Below, piece by piece: positions 32,346 to 40,268 of a stretch of 64,000 nt of DNA. The notes under the pieces are model-generated. The model was not told the origin of the DNA. It made no database searches and was given only the letters and a program-made list of their open reading frames with translations. The position numbers and the translations under genes were made by a program. The stretch is from NCBI RefSeq assembly GCF_002803085.1, contig NZ_NNBJ01000010.1, positions 124,001 through 188,000 of the forward strand, written 5' to 3'. The first letter of the stretch is position 1. Every line of letters begins with the position of its first letter. The stretch is from Streptomyces sp. CB01201. GTDB taxonomy: Bacteria > Actinomycetota > Actinomycetes > Streptomycetales > Streptomycetaceae.

Positions 32346-33245
32346 TCACGTCCCTTCGGTCACGGCCCGGTCGAGGACCACGGCCCGCAGGTCGCGCCCG
32401 GGCCGGGGATCGCGCCGGGGGACCACCACCGGGGTGCCCGTGCGGGGGTGCGCGAGGACGTCCACGGGCTGTCGGTAGACCCGGCCGACCAGCTCCTCGG
32501 TGAGCACCTCGCGGGGCGGCCCCTCGGCCGCGAGCCGCCCCTCGTGCAGCACGGCGATCCGGTCCGCGTACGCGGCCGCGAGGCCCAGGTCGTGCAGCAC
32601 CACCACGACGGCGTCCCCGGCGCGGGCCCGCTCGCGGCAGATCCGCAGGACCCGTTCCTGGTGGCGCAGGTCGAGCGCGGCGGTCGGCTCGTCGAGCAGC
32701 AGCACCGGTGCGCGCTGGGCGAGCACCCGGGCCAGGGCGACGCGGGCCCGTTCGCCGCCGGACAGCGCGTCGAAGGGCCGCCGGGCGAAGCCGGCCACCC
32801 CGGTGGCCGCCATCGCCTCCGCGACCACCGTGTCGTCCTCCTCCTCGCGCACGGTCCCGGCCCACGGCGCCCGGCCCATCCATACGACCTCCTCGACCGG
32901 GAAGGGGAAGGACAGCGCGGCCTGCTGCGGCAGCACGGCCCGGCGCAGCGCGAGTTCGGGCGCGGGCCAGTCGGCGAGCGGCCGCCCGTCGATCCATACC
33001 GTCCCCGAGACCGCGGCCGCATCGCCCGCGAGCGCGGCGAGCAGCGTCGACTTGCCCGCCCCGTTGGGGCCGACGAGCGCCACGACCTCGCCGGTACGTA
33101 CCCGGAGCCCGACGCCGTCGAGAACGGCACGGCCGCCGAGCCACACCGACAACGCACGGGCATCCAGGGCCGGATGACCCGGCCCGGGCGGCACGGGGAG
33201 CTCGCGCGGGCCGCGTGCGGAGAACAGGGACTTCAGGGCGTTCAT
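32346..33245 (-). CDS. hmuV: Heme ABC transporter ATP-binding protein HmuV
   Basis: The 299-aa ATPase has Walker A GPNGAGKST, Q-loop PQQAALSFPF, signature LSGGERARVALARVL, Walker B VLLLDEPTAALDL and the H-loop VLHDLGLAAAYADR. The HDLxLAAxYADR end and the position after a FecCD permease identify it as a heme/siderophore importer ATPase. ATG 33245 overlaps the permease stop as ATGA. The first 25 residues (MNALKSLFSARG onward) form a small extension typical of actinobacterial HmuV. Confidence 0.93.
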   Translation of the reverse strand: MNALKSLFSARGPRELPVPPGPGHPALDARALSVWLGGRAVLDGVGLRVRTGEVVALVGPNGAGKSTLLAALAGDAAAVSGTVWIDGRPLADWPAPELALRRAVLPQQAALSFPFPVEEVVWMGRAPWAGTVREEEDDTVVAEAMAATGVAGFARRPFDALSGGERARVALARVLAQRAPVLLLDEPTAALDLRHQERVLRICRERARAGDAVVVVLHDLGLAAAYADRIAVLHEGRLAAEGPPREVLTEELVGRVYRQPVDVLAHPRTGTPVVVPRRDPRPGRDLRAVVLDRAVTEGT

Positions 33246-34333
33246 GCCCAACCTCCTTGTGTGCGCCGGGTCCTGCGCAGGAGCCAGAAGAAGAAGGGGC
33301 TGCCGAACAGGGCGGTCAGGACGCCCAGGGGCAGTTCGGCGGGGGCGGCCACGGTACGGGCCGCGAGATCGCCCGCCATCAGGACGACCGCGCCGCCGAG
33401 CGCGCTGCCGGGGACGAGGAAGCGGTGCCCCGAGCCGGCCGCCATGCGCAGCAGATGCGGTACCAGGAGGCCGACGAACGTGATGACCCCGGCCACCGCC
33501 ACGGCTGCCGCGGTGAGCAGCGCGACGACCAGCACGAGCACCACGCGCAGCCGCTCGACGTCGACGCCGAGGTGTCGGGCGGGCCGTTCGCCGAGCGCGA
33601 GGAGGTCGAGCCTGCGGGCGTACAGAGGGGCGACGGCCAGGCCCGCCAGGGCGCACGGCAGCACGGCGAGCACCTTGGGCCAGGTCGCCTGGGCCAGTGA
33701 GCCCAGCTGCCAGAAGGTGATCTGGGAGATCTGGGCGCTGTCCGCGAAGAAGATGAACAGGCCGATCAGGGCGCCCGCGAACGCGTTCACCGCGATGCCG
33801 GTGAGGATGAGGGTGACGACCTCGGTGCGGCCGCCCGAGCGGGACAGGGCGTACACGGCGAGGACCGTGACCAGGCCGGCGGTGAACGCGCAGAACGTGA
33901 TGGTCCAGTTGCCGAAGAAGCTCAGCCCGAGCGCGATGGAGCCGACCGCGCCGGCCGCCGCGCCCGCCGAGATCCCGATCACGCCGGGTTCGGCGAGCGG
34001 ATTGCCGAACACGCCCTGCATGAGCGCGCCCGCGCAGCCCAGCGACGCGCCGACGAGCAGGGCGAGTACGACCCGGGGGAGCCGTACGTTCCACAGCACG
34101 CTCTCGCCGACCCGGTCGAGCCCGTGGCCGCCGAGCCCCGCGCGGTGGCGCACCGAGCCGAGCACGTCGTCGAGCGGGATGTGGTACGCCCCGAGCCCTG
34201 CGGACAGGAGGGCGAGCAGGGCGAGCGCGGCGAGCAGAACGGCCGTAAGGAGAAGGGGAGTCGAGCGTCTCCGGTTCGGCTCGGCGGGCTCGGGCGGGGC
34301 CGTCGTGCCGGGGGCCTCGGCCGTCGCGGTCAC
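33242..34333 (-). CDS. hmuU: Heme ABC transporter permease HmuU (FecCD family)
   Basis: The 363-aa protein has about ten helices and FecCD signatures: RLPRVVLALLVGASLGCAGA and GVFGNPLAEPGVIGISAGAA, then the cytoplasmic coupling region ALGERPARHLGVD and GLLVPHLLR. GTG 34333 overlaps the hmuT stop as GTGA. The stop overlaps hmuV as ATGA, so three subunits are made in coupled fashion. It transports heme delivered by HmuT into the cytoplasm. The open frame continues to 35446 only as antisense shadow of nothing supported. Confidence 0.93.
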   Translation of the reverse strand: MTATAEAPGTTAPPEPAEPNRRRSTPLLLTAVLLAALALLALLSAGLGAYHIPLDDVLGSVRHRAGLGGHGLDRVGESVLWNVRLPRVVLALLVGASLGCAGALMQGVFGNPLAEPGVIGISAGAAAGAVGSIALGLSFFGNWTITFCAFTAGLVTVLAVYALSRSGGRTEVVTLILTGIAVNAFAGALIGLFIFFADSAQISQITFWQLGSLAQATWPKVLAVLPCALAGLAVAPLYARRLDLLALGERPARHLGVDVERLRVVLVLVVALLTAAAVAVAGVITFVGLLVPHLLRMAAGSGHRFLVPGSALGGAVVLMAGDLAARTVAAPAELPLGVLTALFGSPFFFWLLRRTRRTQGGWA

Positions 34334-35352
34334 TTCGTCGGCTCCGCGTACAGCTGGTCCACGAGGGACCCCAGGACCCGGTCGGTGCGCGGTCCGTAGT
34401 TGAGCAGCACGCCGTCGTCGATGGACACCACCCTGCGGTCCAGGCCCGCCGGGGTCTCGGCGACGCCCGGCACCTTCAGGAGCCCGTCGATGCCGCCCAC
34501 GGATGCGAGTCCCTTGCTCATCACCAGGATGGCGTCCGGGGCGGCCTTGGCGAGGGCCTCGCTGGTGATGGCGGTGAAGTCCTTCGACAGGCCCGACTGC
34601 TTGCCCGCGTCCACGCCGCCCGCCGCCTCGATGAGGGCGGAGGCGCCGGAGCCGGCCCCGCCGAGCAGATAGACGGATGCCGGCCCGCGCAGATAGAGGA
34701 ACGCGACCCGGGGCTTTCCGGCGCCCTTCGGGACGGCGTGCCTGGCCGCCGAAATCCGCTGCTCGGTACGGGACTTGAGGGCGGCTCCGGCGTCCGGGAC
34801 GCCCAGGGCGGCGGCCACCGCGTCGATCCTGCGGTCCACGTCGGCGAGGCTCTTGGCGGGCTCGACCACGACCAGCGGGATTCCGGCGGCGCGGATCTGG
34901 TCGACGGCCTCGGCCGGCCCGGTCGAGGTGTCGGCGAGCACGAGCGTCGGCTTCAAGGAGAGGACGCTCTCGGCCGAGACGTCGTGGGCCCGCGTCACCA
35001 CCGGCAGCTTCGCGGCCTGTTCGAAGGTGGCCGTGATGTCCCGGGCCACCACTTGGCGGCCGAGCCCGAGCGTGAAGACGATCTCGCTGAGGGAACCGGT
35101 GAGCGGCACGATCCGGTCGCCGGAGCGCACCGCGACCTGTCGGCCGTCCGCCGACCGCACGGTGACAGGCATGCGGGGGACGGGAGTTGGGGAGAGCGGT
35201 TCGACCTGGTCCGCGGCGGGCGCCGCCCCGGAGGATCCGACCGTGCCCGTACCCGTACCCGTGCCGCTGTCGGTGCCGCAGCCCGTGAGGGCGAGGGCGA
35301 GCGCGGAGAGCAGCGCACCCGCGAGAAGTCCTGGTCTGCGCACCGGGTGCAC
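34330..35352 (-). CDS. hmuT: Heme-binding lipoprotein HmuT
   Basis: The 340-aa protein has a lipoprotein signal (lipobox LTGC) and a Gly/Thr linker (GTDSGTGTGTGTVGSSG). A heme-type periplasmic binding fold follows: GDRIVPLTGSLSEIVFTLGLG, AEQAAKLPVV-like segments, and VLSLKPTLVLADTSTGP. The His/Tyr heme ligands cannot be assigned with certainty by eye. It should receive heme from the HtaA proteins and pass it to HmuUV. A strong iron box lies 61-79 bp upstream, in the gap shared with the divergent htaA genes. Confidence 0.93.
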   Translation of the reverse strand: MHPVRRPGLLAGALLSALALALTGCGTDSGTGTGTGTVGSSGAAPAADQVEPLSPTPVPRMPVTVRSADGRQVAVRSGDRIVPLTGSLSEIVFTLGLGRQVVARDITATFEQAAKLPVVTRAHDVSAESVLSLKPTLVLADTSTGPAEAVDQIRAAGIPLVVVEPAKSLADVDRRIDAVAAALGVPDAGAALKSRTEQRISAARHAVPKGAGKPRVAFLYLRGPASVYLLGGAGSGASALIEAAGGVDAGKQSGLSKDFTAITSEALAKAAPDAILVMSKGLASVGGIDGLLKVPGVAETPAGLDRRVVSIDDGVLLNYGPRTDRVLGSLVDQLYAEPTK

Positions 35353-35412
35353 CGTCCTTCGCTCGGTAGTGGTCGGCGCTGCGAGGGACTTCCGGCATCG
35401 CCACGAGATAGC

Positions 35413-35431
35413 TTAGGTTAGCCTTACCTAA
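35413..35431. promoter_or_regulatory. Iron box between hmuTUV and the htaA genes
   Basis: TTAGGTTAGCCTTACCTAA is close to a perfect palindrome and to the DmdR1/IdeR consensus. It sits 61 bp before hmuT and 111 bp before the first htaA gene, so it can control both directions. Confidence 0.93.
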
Positions 35432-35541
35432 GTCGCCAGACCGCATCTGCGGCCTGCCGTACGGCCCGTCTCCGGGCTGCCCCTGCCCGCCCGGCCTGCC
35501 CGGGCCGAGCGCCGCGCCGCCCCCTTACCGGAGGGATCTCC

Positions 35542-36975
35542 ATGTCGTCGTCCAGACCCGCCCGGACACCCGTCCTCGCGCTGCTCGCGGTGCTCCTGGG
35601 GGCGGTCCTGGGGGCGCTGCTTCCGGCGGCATCCGCCCGTGCGGCGGACTCGGGGGAGCGGGCGGTGCGGGGCGGGCGGCTCGACTGGGGGATCAAGTCG
35701 TCCTTCCAGAGCTATGTCACCGGACCGGTGGCGCACGGCAGTTGGAGCCTGACGGGCGGTGCCGCCACCATCGACGGCGGCCGGTTCCGCTTCCACTCGG
35801 CGACCGGCTCCTACGACCCGGAAGGCGGCGGCTTCCGGGCCGCCTTCTCCGGTGGCGTCCACTTCACGGGCCATCCGAAACCGGACGGCACCCATGAACT
35901 CGACCTCGTCGTGGCGCGCCCCTCCGTGCGGATCGAGAACGGCAGGGGAACCCTCTGCGCCGATGTGACCAGCAAGGCGAAGGGCAGCGGGCAGGTCACG
36001 ACCAAGTCCCAGGTTCCGCTCGCCTCGCTGGCGCTCGCCGGGATCGATCTGAAGGGCGGTTCCACCCCCGTCGCCCTCCAGAACGTCCCGGCGACGCTGA
36101 CCTCCCAGGGTGCCGAGGCCTTCGCCGGGTACTACGCGGCGGGCACCGTGCTCGACCCGCTGAGCCTGTCGGTGGACATGGAAGCGCCGAAGGCCGCCGA
36201 CTCCGCTTCCGCCGAACCCCGTTCAACTCCATCGCTCCCGGCGAGCCGGTCCGCCGGCTTCGCCGACGCGGCCGTCGACTGGGGGGTGCGCCGCACCTTC
36301 CGCGAGTACGTCGGCGGGCCCGTCGCGCAGGGCAGGTGGACGGTGTCGGCCGGAGCGCGGGACGGCGGGGCGCTGTTCCGCTTCCCCGGCGGCAAGGGCA
36401 CGTACGACGAGCGCGCCGCCACCTTGGACGCGACTTTCACCGGAGCCGTCCGCTTCACCGGCAGGGAGCTCGACCTCACCCTCGACCGGGTCGCGGTGAC
36501 GGTGGCCGACGGAACCGGCACCCTCTCGGCGGGCGGCCGTCCGGTCGTCACCTTCCCGGCGCAACTCGCCCTGAACAAAGGCCTGGTGAGCGTCGCCGAG
36601 GCGCCCGCGAAGCTGACCGCCGAAGGCGCCGAACTGTTCGGCGGGCGGTATCCGGCGGGCACCGGCATGGACCCGGTGTCCCTCGCCGTCGCCGTCGACC
36701 CTCAAGCGCGGCTGCCCGCCCTGCCCGACCTCGGCACCGGTGCGAGCGCCACGCCGTCGGCGGCGCCTTCGCCCGGCGCGTCCCCGCTCGGTGCGGAGCC
36801 GGCGGCCGGGGCCGCGTCCGGCTCGGGCCCGGGTGCGCTCGGCTGCGCGGCCTTCGGTGCGGCGCTCGTCGCCGTGGCGGGTGGCGCGTTCGCGGCGTTC
36901 GCCCTGGCCCGCAGGCGGCGGACGGCGCCGGCGACCCCCGAACCCCCCGCGGACGAACCCCCCACCGAAGCCTGA
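35542..36975 (+). CDS. htaA: Membrane-anchored HtaA heme protein, two HtaA domains
   Basis: The 477-aa protein has a Sec signal ending ASARA-AD. HtaA domain 1 (about 45-215) contains LDWGIKSSFQSYV, a His-containing FTGHPKPDGTHELDL and FAGYYAAGTVLDP. Domain 2 (about 240-400) contains VDWGVRRTFREYV and FGGRYPAGTGMDP. A Pro/Ala/Ser stalk, one transmembrane helix (CAAFGAALVAVAGGAFAAFAL) and a basic tail follow. HtaA domains bind heme with conserved Tyr and His. Domain 2 lacks the His (reads FTGRELDLTL). No sorting motif is visible, so it is probably membrane-bound. ATG follows GGAGGG. It precedes a second htaA gene by 49 bp. Confidence 0.93.
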   Translation: MSSSRPARTPVLALLAVLLGAVLGALLPAASARAADSGERAVRGGRLDWGIKSSFQSYVTGPVAHGSWSLTGGAATIDGGRFRFHSATGSYDPEGGGFRAAFSGGVHFTGHPKPDGTHELDLVVARPSVRIENGRGTLCADVTSKAKGSGQVTTKSQVPLASLALAGIDLKGGSTPVALQNVPATLTSQGAEAFAGYYAAGTVLDPLSLSVDMEAPKAADSASAEPRSTPSLPASRSAGFADAAVDWGVRRTFREYVGGPVAQGRWTVSAGARDGGALFRFPGGKGTYDERAATLDATFTGAVRFTGRELDLTLDRVAVTVADGTGTLSAGGRPVVTFPAQLALNKGLVSVAEAPAKLTAEGAELFGGRYPAGTGMDPVSLAVAVDPQARLPALPDLGTGASATPSAAPSPGASPLGAEPAAGAASGSGPGALGCAAFGAALVAVAGGAFAAFALARRRRTAPATPEPPADEPPTEA

Positions 36976-37024
36976 CCGAACCTCCCTCCCCGTCCCTCGT
37001 AGATCCACCAAGGAGACCCGGCCG

Positions 37025-38548
37025 ATGCCCGCAACTCCCTCTTCCTCCGTTCCACGCCGCCGCCGCCGGCGGTCGGCGCTCGCGGCGGCCGTCGCCACCG
37101 CCGCCTCGCTGGGCGCGGCCGTACCGGCCTTCGCGGCACCCGGTCCCGAAGGCGCCCCGCCCAAGCTGGAGTTGAAGGACGGCACCCTCGACTGGGGCTT
37201 TCGTGAAAGCTTCCGCAAGTACATCGCGGCGGCCGGCCGCATCACGGTCGCGGACGGCGCGAAGCAGGCGGCCGCCAACGGCGTGTTCACCTTCACCGGC
37301 GGCACGGGCACGTACGACACGGCGACGCACGGCACGAACAACGCCTTCAAGGGCAGCGTCCGCTTCGAGGCGCACGGCGGTGTCCTGGACATCAAGCTGT
37401 CCGATCTGAAGGTCGCCACCACCGGCACCAAGGGAACGATCACCGCCGACATCACCACCAAGGACCAGTCGGGCAAGGACCTGCTCAAGAACGACGTGGC
37501 GCTCGCCGACCTCGACCTGTCGAAGGTCCGGCCGGGTTCCGGCGCGGGCGGCGCGATGGTGTTCAAGGACATACCGGCCGCTCTCACCAAGGCCGGAGCG
37601 GCGGCCTTCAACGGCCAGTACAAGGAGGGCGACCCGCTCGACCCGGCGACCCTGACGGTCACCCCCGCGGCCGCCCCGGACAAGCCCGGGCCCTCCCAGA
37701 AGCCGAAGCCGTCGGACTCCCCGAAGCCGTCGAACCCACCGAAGCCGTCGAACCCACCGAAGCCCTCGGACAAGCCCAAGCCGTCGGACAAGCCCGTGCC
37801 GCCGACCGCGCCCACCCCCGGGCCGGCCGGGCAGAGCAAGGTCTCCGACGGCCGGCTCACCTGGGGTCTGAAGGAGTCCTTCCGCCGCTACGTCAACAGC
37901 GGCGGCGGCACCGGGGCGGCCGGCGGGGCGAAGAAGAACGGCGACCTCTTCGACTTCTCCCTCGGCAGGGCGGACCTCGACGCCCAGGCCCGTACGCTCG
38001 ACGCGGCCTTCAAGGGGAGCATCAACTTCAGTTATCCGGCACACCAGTTGGACATGACGTTCAGCGATCTGAAGGTCAAGGCCGACGGCAGCAGGGGCAC
38101 GCTGGTGCTCGACGTCACCACCCCCAAGGGCACGAAGGACGACATCGCCTTCGCGACGCTCGACCTCTCCCGCGCCGACTACACCGACAAGAGCGGTGTG
38201 GTCCGCCTCGCCGCCGTACCGGCCGCCTTCACGGCCGAGGGCGCCGCCGCCTTCGCCAACGACACCACGGGCTCGATGTACCGGGCCGGCGACGCGATCG
38301 ACCCGCTCGACCTCGCCTTCACGGTGCGGGACGGCGTCCCGCTGCCCCAGGGCTCCGGCTCCGGCTCCGGCGCGGTCCCGGTGTCCGACACCACCCCGTC
38401 CGGCACGGTCGGGTCGTCCGTGGGCGGCACCGGGGCCCTGGCCGCCACCGGCGCCGGTGTCCCGGCCGGCGCGCTGCTCGGCGCGGCGGGCCTGGCCGCC
38501 GCCGCGGGCGGAGCGATGCTGTACGCCGCCCGGCGCCGCAAGGCCTGA
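37025..38548 (+). CDS. HtaA heme protein with LAATG sortase signal, two HtaA domains
   Basis: The 507-aa protein has a Sec signal with a strongly basic start (PRRRRRRSALAAAVATAA, cleavage near AFA-AP). HtaA domain 1 (about 48-215) contains LDWGFRESFRKYI and FEAHGGVLDIKL. A proline-rich linker of KPSNPPKPS-type repeats (about 219-260) and domain 2 (about 270-430, LTWGLKESFRRYV, SYPAHQLDMTF) follow. The C-terminus is LAATG (472-476), a hydrophobic helix and RRRKA. LAxTG is the class E sortase motif, so the protein should be covalently linked to the cell wall and capture heme outermost. Both domains keep the Tyr and His positions. ATG 37025 follows AAGGAGA. Confidence 0.93.
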   Translation: MPATPSSSVPRRRRRRSALAAAVATAASLGAAVPAFAAPGPEGAPPKLELKDGTLDWGFRESFRKYIAAAGRITVADGAKQAAANGVFTFTGGTGTYDTATHGTNNAFKGSVRFEAHGGVLDIKLSDLKVATTGTKGTITADITTKDQSGKDLLKNDVALADLDLSKVRPGSGAGGAMVFKDIPAALTKAGAAAFNGQYKEGDPLDPATLTVTPAAAPDKPGPSQKPKPSDSPKPSNPPKPSNPPKPSDKPKPSDKPVPPTAPTPGPAGQSKVSDGRLTWGLKESFRRYVNSGGGTGAAGGAKKNGDLFDFSLGRADLDAQARTLDAAFKGSINFSYPAHQLDMTFSDLKVKADGSRGTLVLDVTTPKGTKDDIAFATLDLSRADYTDKSGVVRLAAVPAAFTAEGAAAFANDTTGSMYRAGDAIDPLDLAFTVRDGVPLPQGSGSGSGAVPVSDTTPSGTVGSSVGGTGALAATGAGVPAGALLGAAGLAAAAGGAMLYAARRRKA

Positions 38549-38562
38549 CCCCGTACGCCCGA

Positions 38563-38592
38563 GGGCCGCACCCCGATTCGGGGGTGCGGCCC
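38563..38592 (+). terminator. Terminator after the htaA genes
   Basis: GGGCCGCACCCC (38563-38574) pairs with GGGGTGCGGCCC (38581-38592) around a 6-base loop, 14 bp after the stop. Confidence 0.85.
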
Positions 38593-38614
38593 TGTCTGCT
38601 GCTTCAATGCGTAC

Positions 38615-39370
38615 GTGAATGCGTACGTGAGTGAGCAGGACGTACTGATCGACGTGCTCAGGGTCTTCTGCGGGCCCGACGGCGGTCACGGCAACGCGCT
38701 CGGAGTGGTGCGCGAGGGGGCGGACGTGCCGGGCGAGGCGGCCCGGCAGGAGCTGGCGCGTCAACTCGGCTTCAGCGAGACCGTGTTCGTGGACGATCCC
38801 GAACGCGGCACCGTCGACATCTACACCCCGGGGGTGCGTCTTCCGTTCGCCGGGCACCCCCTGGTCGGTACGGCCTGGCTGCTCGACCTGGAGGTTCTGG
38901 AACTGCCGGTGGGCGACGTACTGGCCCGCCAGGACGGCGAGTTCACCTGGATCACGACCCGCTCCGAGTGGGTGCCGCCGCGCACCCTGCGCCAGTACGC
39001 CTCGGCCGCCGAGGTCGACGCGCTCGCGGTGCCGGAGCCGGGGGAGTGGGTGTACGCCTGGGCCTGGCAGGACGAAGCGGCCGGCCGGGTCCGTGCGCGG
39101 GCGTTCCCCGGCCGCGGCGACGGCATCGAGGAGGACGAGGCGACGGGCGCCGCCGCCCTCCTCCTCACCCAGAGCCTGGGCCGGGCCCTGAACATCACCC
39201 AGGGAGCCGGCTCCCAACTCCTCACCGCCCCCGGCCCGGACGGCGAGATCGAACTGGGCGGCCGAGTACTCCTGGACCCGGCCGTACCAGCGCGCCACTC
39301 CGGTACACCTACGGGGGCGCGAGGAACTGCGCGAGCCACCACGCACGGTCCGCAGCCGAAAACGGGTTGA
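38615..39370 (+). CDS. PhzF-family isomerase with repeat-derived C-terminal tail
   Basis: The 251-aa protein shows PhzF landmarks: RVFCGPDGGHGNALGVV, the catalytic glutamate in QLGFSETVFVDD, VRLPFAGHPLVGTAWLL and EDEATGAAALLLTQSLG. Its substrate is unknown. GTG 38615 (MNAYVSEQDV) is used here, and GTG 38627 is an alternative. The last 25 residues (about from RHSGTPTGARGTARATTHGP) are encoded by intergenic repeat A in reverse and are probably not part of the fold. It lies between htaA and the convergent heme oxygenase gene but has no obvious heme role. Confidence 0.88.
   Translation: MNAYVSEQDVLIDVLRVFCGPDGGHGNALGVVREGADVPGEAARQELARQLGFSETVFVDDPERGTVDIYTPGVRLPFAGHPLVGTAWLLDLEVLELPVGDVLARQDGEFTWITTRSEWVPPRTLRQYASAAEVDALAVPEPGEWVYAWAWQDEAAGRVRARAFPGRGDGIEEDEATGAAALLLTQSLGRALNITQGAGSQLLTAPGPDGEIELGGRVLLDPAVPARHSGTPTGARGTARATTHGPQPKTG
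39311..39358 (-). repeat. Dispersed intergenic repeat A, copy 2 (reverse)
   Basis: In reverse complement it reads GGCTGCGGACCGTGCGTGG then TGGCTCGCGCAGTTCCTCGC, nearly the same as the copy at 60731-60780. It runs into the 3' end of the PhzF gene and supplies its last codons. Confidence 0.85.
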
Positions 39371-39453
39371 GGGCCCTGGGGCTCTGGCCCCAGACCCCGT
39401 TCGCACCTGAAGGGCGCTCGTCCTCGCACCCGAACCGGCCCACCCGCGGAGCG

Positions 39454-40116
39454 CTACGCGCTGAGCGGGAACTCCGAGCCCAGCTCTCTGAACACGGCCG
39501 TGTTCAGGGCGAAGGCCCGCTTGCACTCGTCGACGATCCGCTGCTTCTCCAGGTCGTCGACGCCCAGTCCGTCCAGCCGCTCGCGATAACTCCGCTTGAA
39601 CGCCGCCGGGTTGCCGATCCCGTCGAAGACGTAGAACCGGACCCCGTCGCCCTTGCGGGCGAAGCCCCACGTGCGTTCCGCCTTGTCGCGGATGATCTGG
39701 CCGCCCGACAGGTCGCCGAGGTAGCGCGTGTAGTGGTGGGCCACATAGCCCGCGGGCCACGTCCGGGCGCACTGTGCGACGCGCTCCGCGTACGCGGCCG
39801 TCGAGGGCAGCGGGGAGGCGGTGCGCCGCCAGTCGGCGCCGCGCAGATGCGCGAGGTCCCGCTCCAGCTCGGCCGTGCGCATCAGCTCCGGCTGGATGAA
39901 CGGCCCGGCGACCGGGTCGGCGGCGAGTGCCGCGGCACCCTCCTCCAGGGCCCGGTACACGAACCAGAGCTGCTCGGTGTAGCGGGCGTAGGCGTCGACG
40001 CCGAGCCGGCCGCCGAGCAGGTCCCCCATGAACGTCGAGGTCTCGGCCTCCGTGTGCTGCTCGTGCGAGGCGGTGCGGATCAGCGTGGAGAACGGCGTCG
40101 TCGCGCTGGTGGTCAA
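39454..40116 (-). CDS. hmuO: Heme oxygenase (biliverdin-producing)
   Basis: The 220-aa enzyme has the proximal histidine in TASHEQHTEAETSTFM, the distal-helix glycines in YLGDLSGGQIIRDKAE and the ending RAFALNTAVFREL. It opens heme to biliverdin, CO and Fe(II), freeing iron from heme imported by HmuTUV. TTG 40116 is the start, with GGAGG six bases upstream. An iron box lies 47-65 bp upstream. It is convergent with the PhzF gene. Confidence 0.95.
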   Translation of the reverse strand: MTTSATTPFSTLIRTASHEQHTEAETSTFMGDLLGGRLGVDAYARYTEQLWFVYRALEEGAAALAADPVAGPFIQPELMRTAELERDLAHLRGADWRRTASPLPSTAAYAERVAQCARTWPAGYVAHHYTRYLGDLSGGQIIRDKAERTWGFARKGDGVRFYVFDGIGNPAAFKRSYRERLDGLGVDDLEKQRIVDECKRAFALNTAVFRELGSEFPLSA

Positions 40117-40162
40117 GGCGGGCCTCCGGGGACCGAGGGGTGCGGGAACCGGTCGGATCTTC

Positions 40163-40181
40163 TCAGGTTAGGGTTACCTAA
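40163..40181. promoter_or_regulatory. Iron box upstream of heme oxygenase
   Basis: TCAGGTTAGGGTTACCTAA matches the iron-box consensus at about 16 of 19 positions, just before the heme oxygenase gene on the minus strand. Confidence 0.88.
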
Positions 40182-40223
40182 GTCAATGGGTTCCCGACGT
40201 CCTGTCGGTAAAAAGGTACCCGC

Positions 40224-40240
40224 TGTCCCGCGACGGGACA
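40224..40240 (-). terminator. Candidate terminator after map
   Basis: TGTCCCGCGACGGGACA is a 7-bp perfect stem with a 3-base loop, 29 bp beyond the map stop. On the minus strand TACCTTTTTACC follows, which gives a T tract. Confidence 0.6.
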
Positions 40241-40268
40241 CCCGGTCGAAAAATGTCCGGCAGTCCCG

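Noticed and set aside
34334..35446. Minus-strand continuation of the hmuU frame
   Set aside because: It overlaps hmuT, which has a lipobox and binding-protein motifs. hmuU has a coupled GTG start at 34333.
36548..39772. 1074-codon minus-strand frame across both htaA genes
   Set aside because: There are no recognisable motifs, composition is Gly/Arg/Val-rich, and it runs antisense to genes with signal peptides and HtaA domains.
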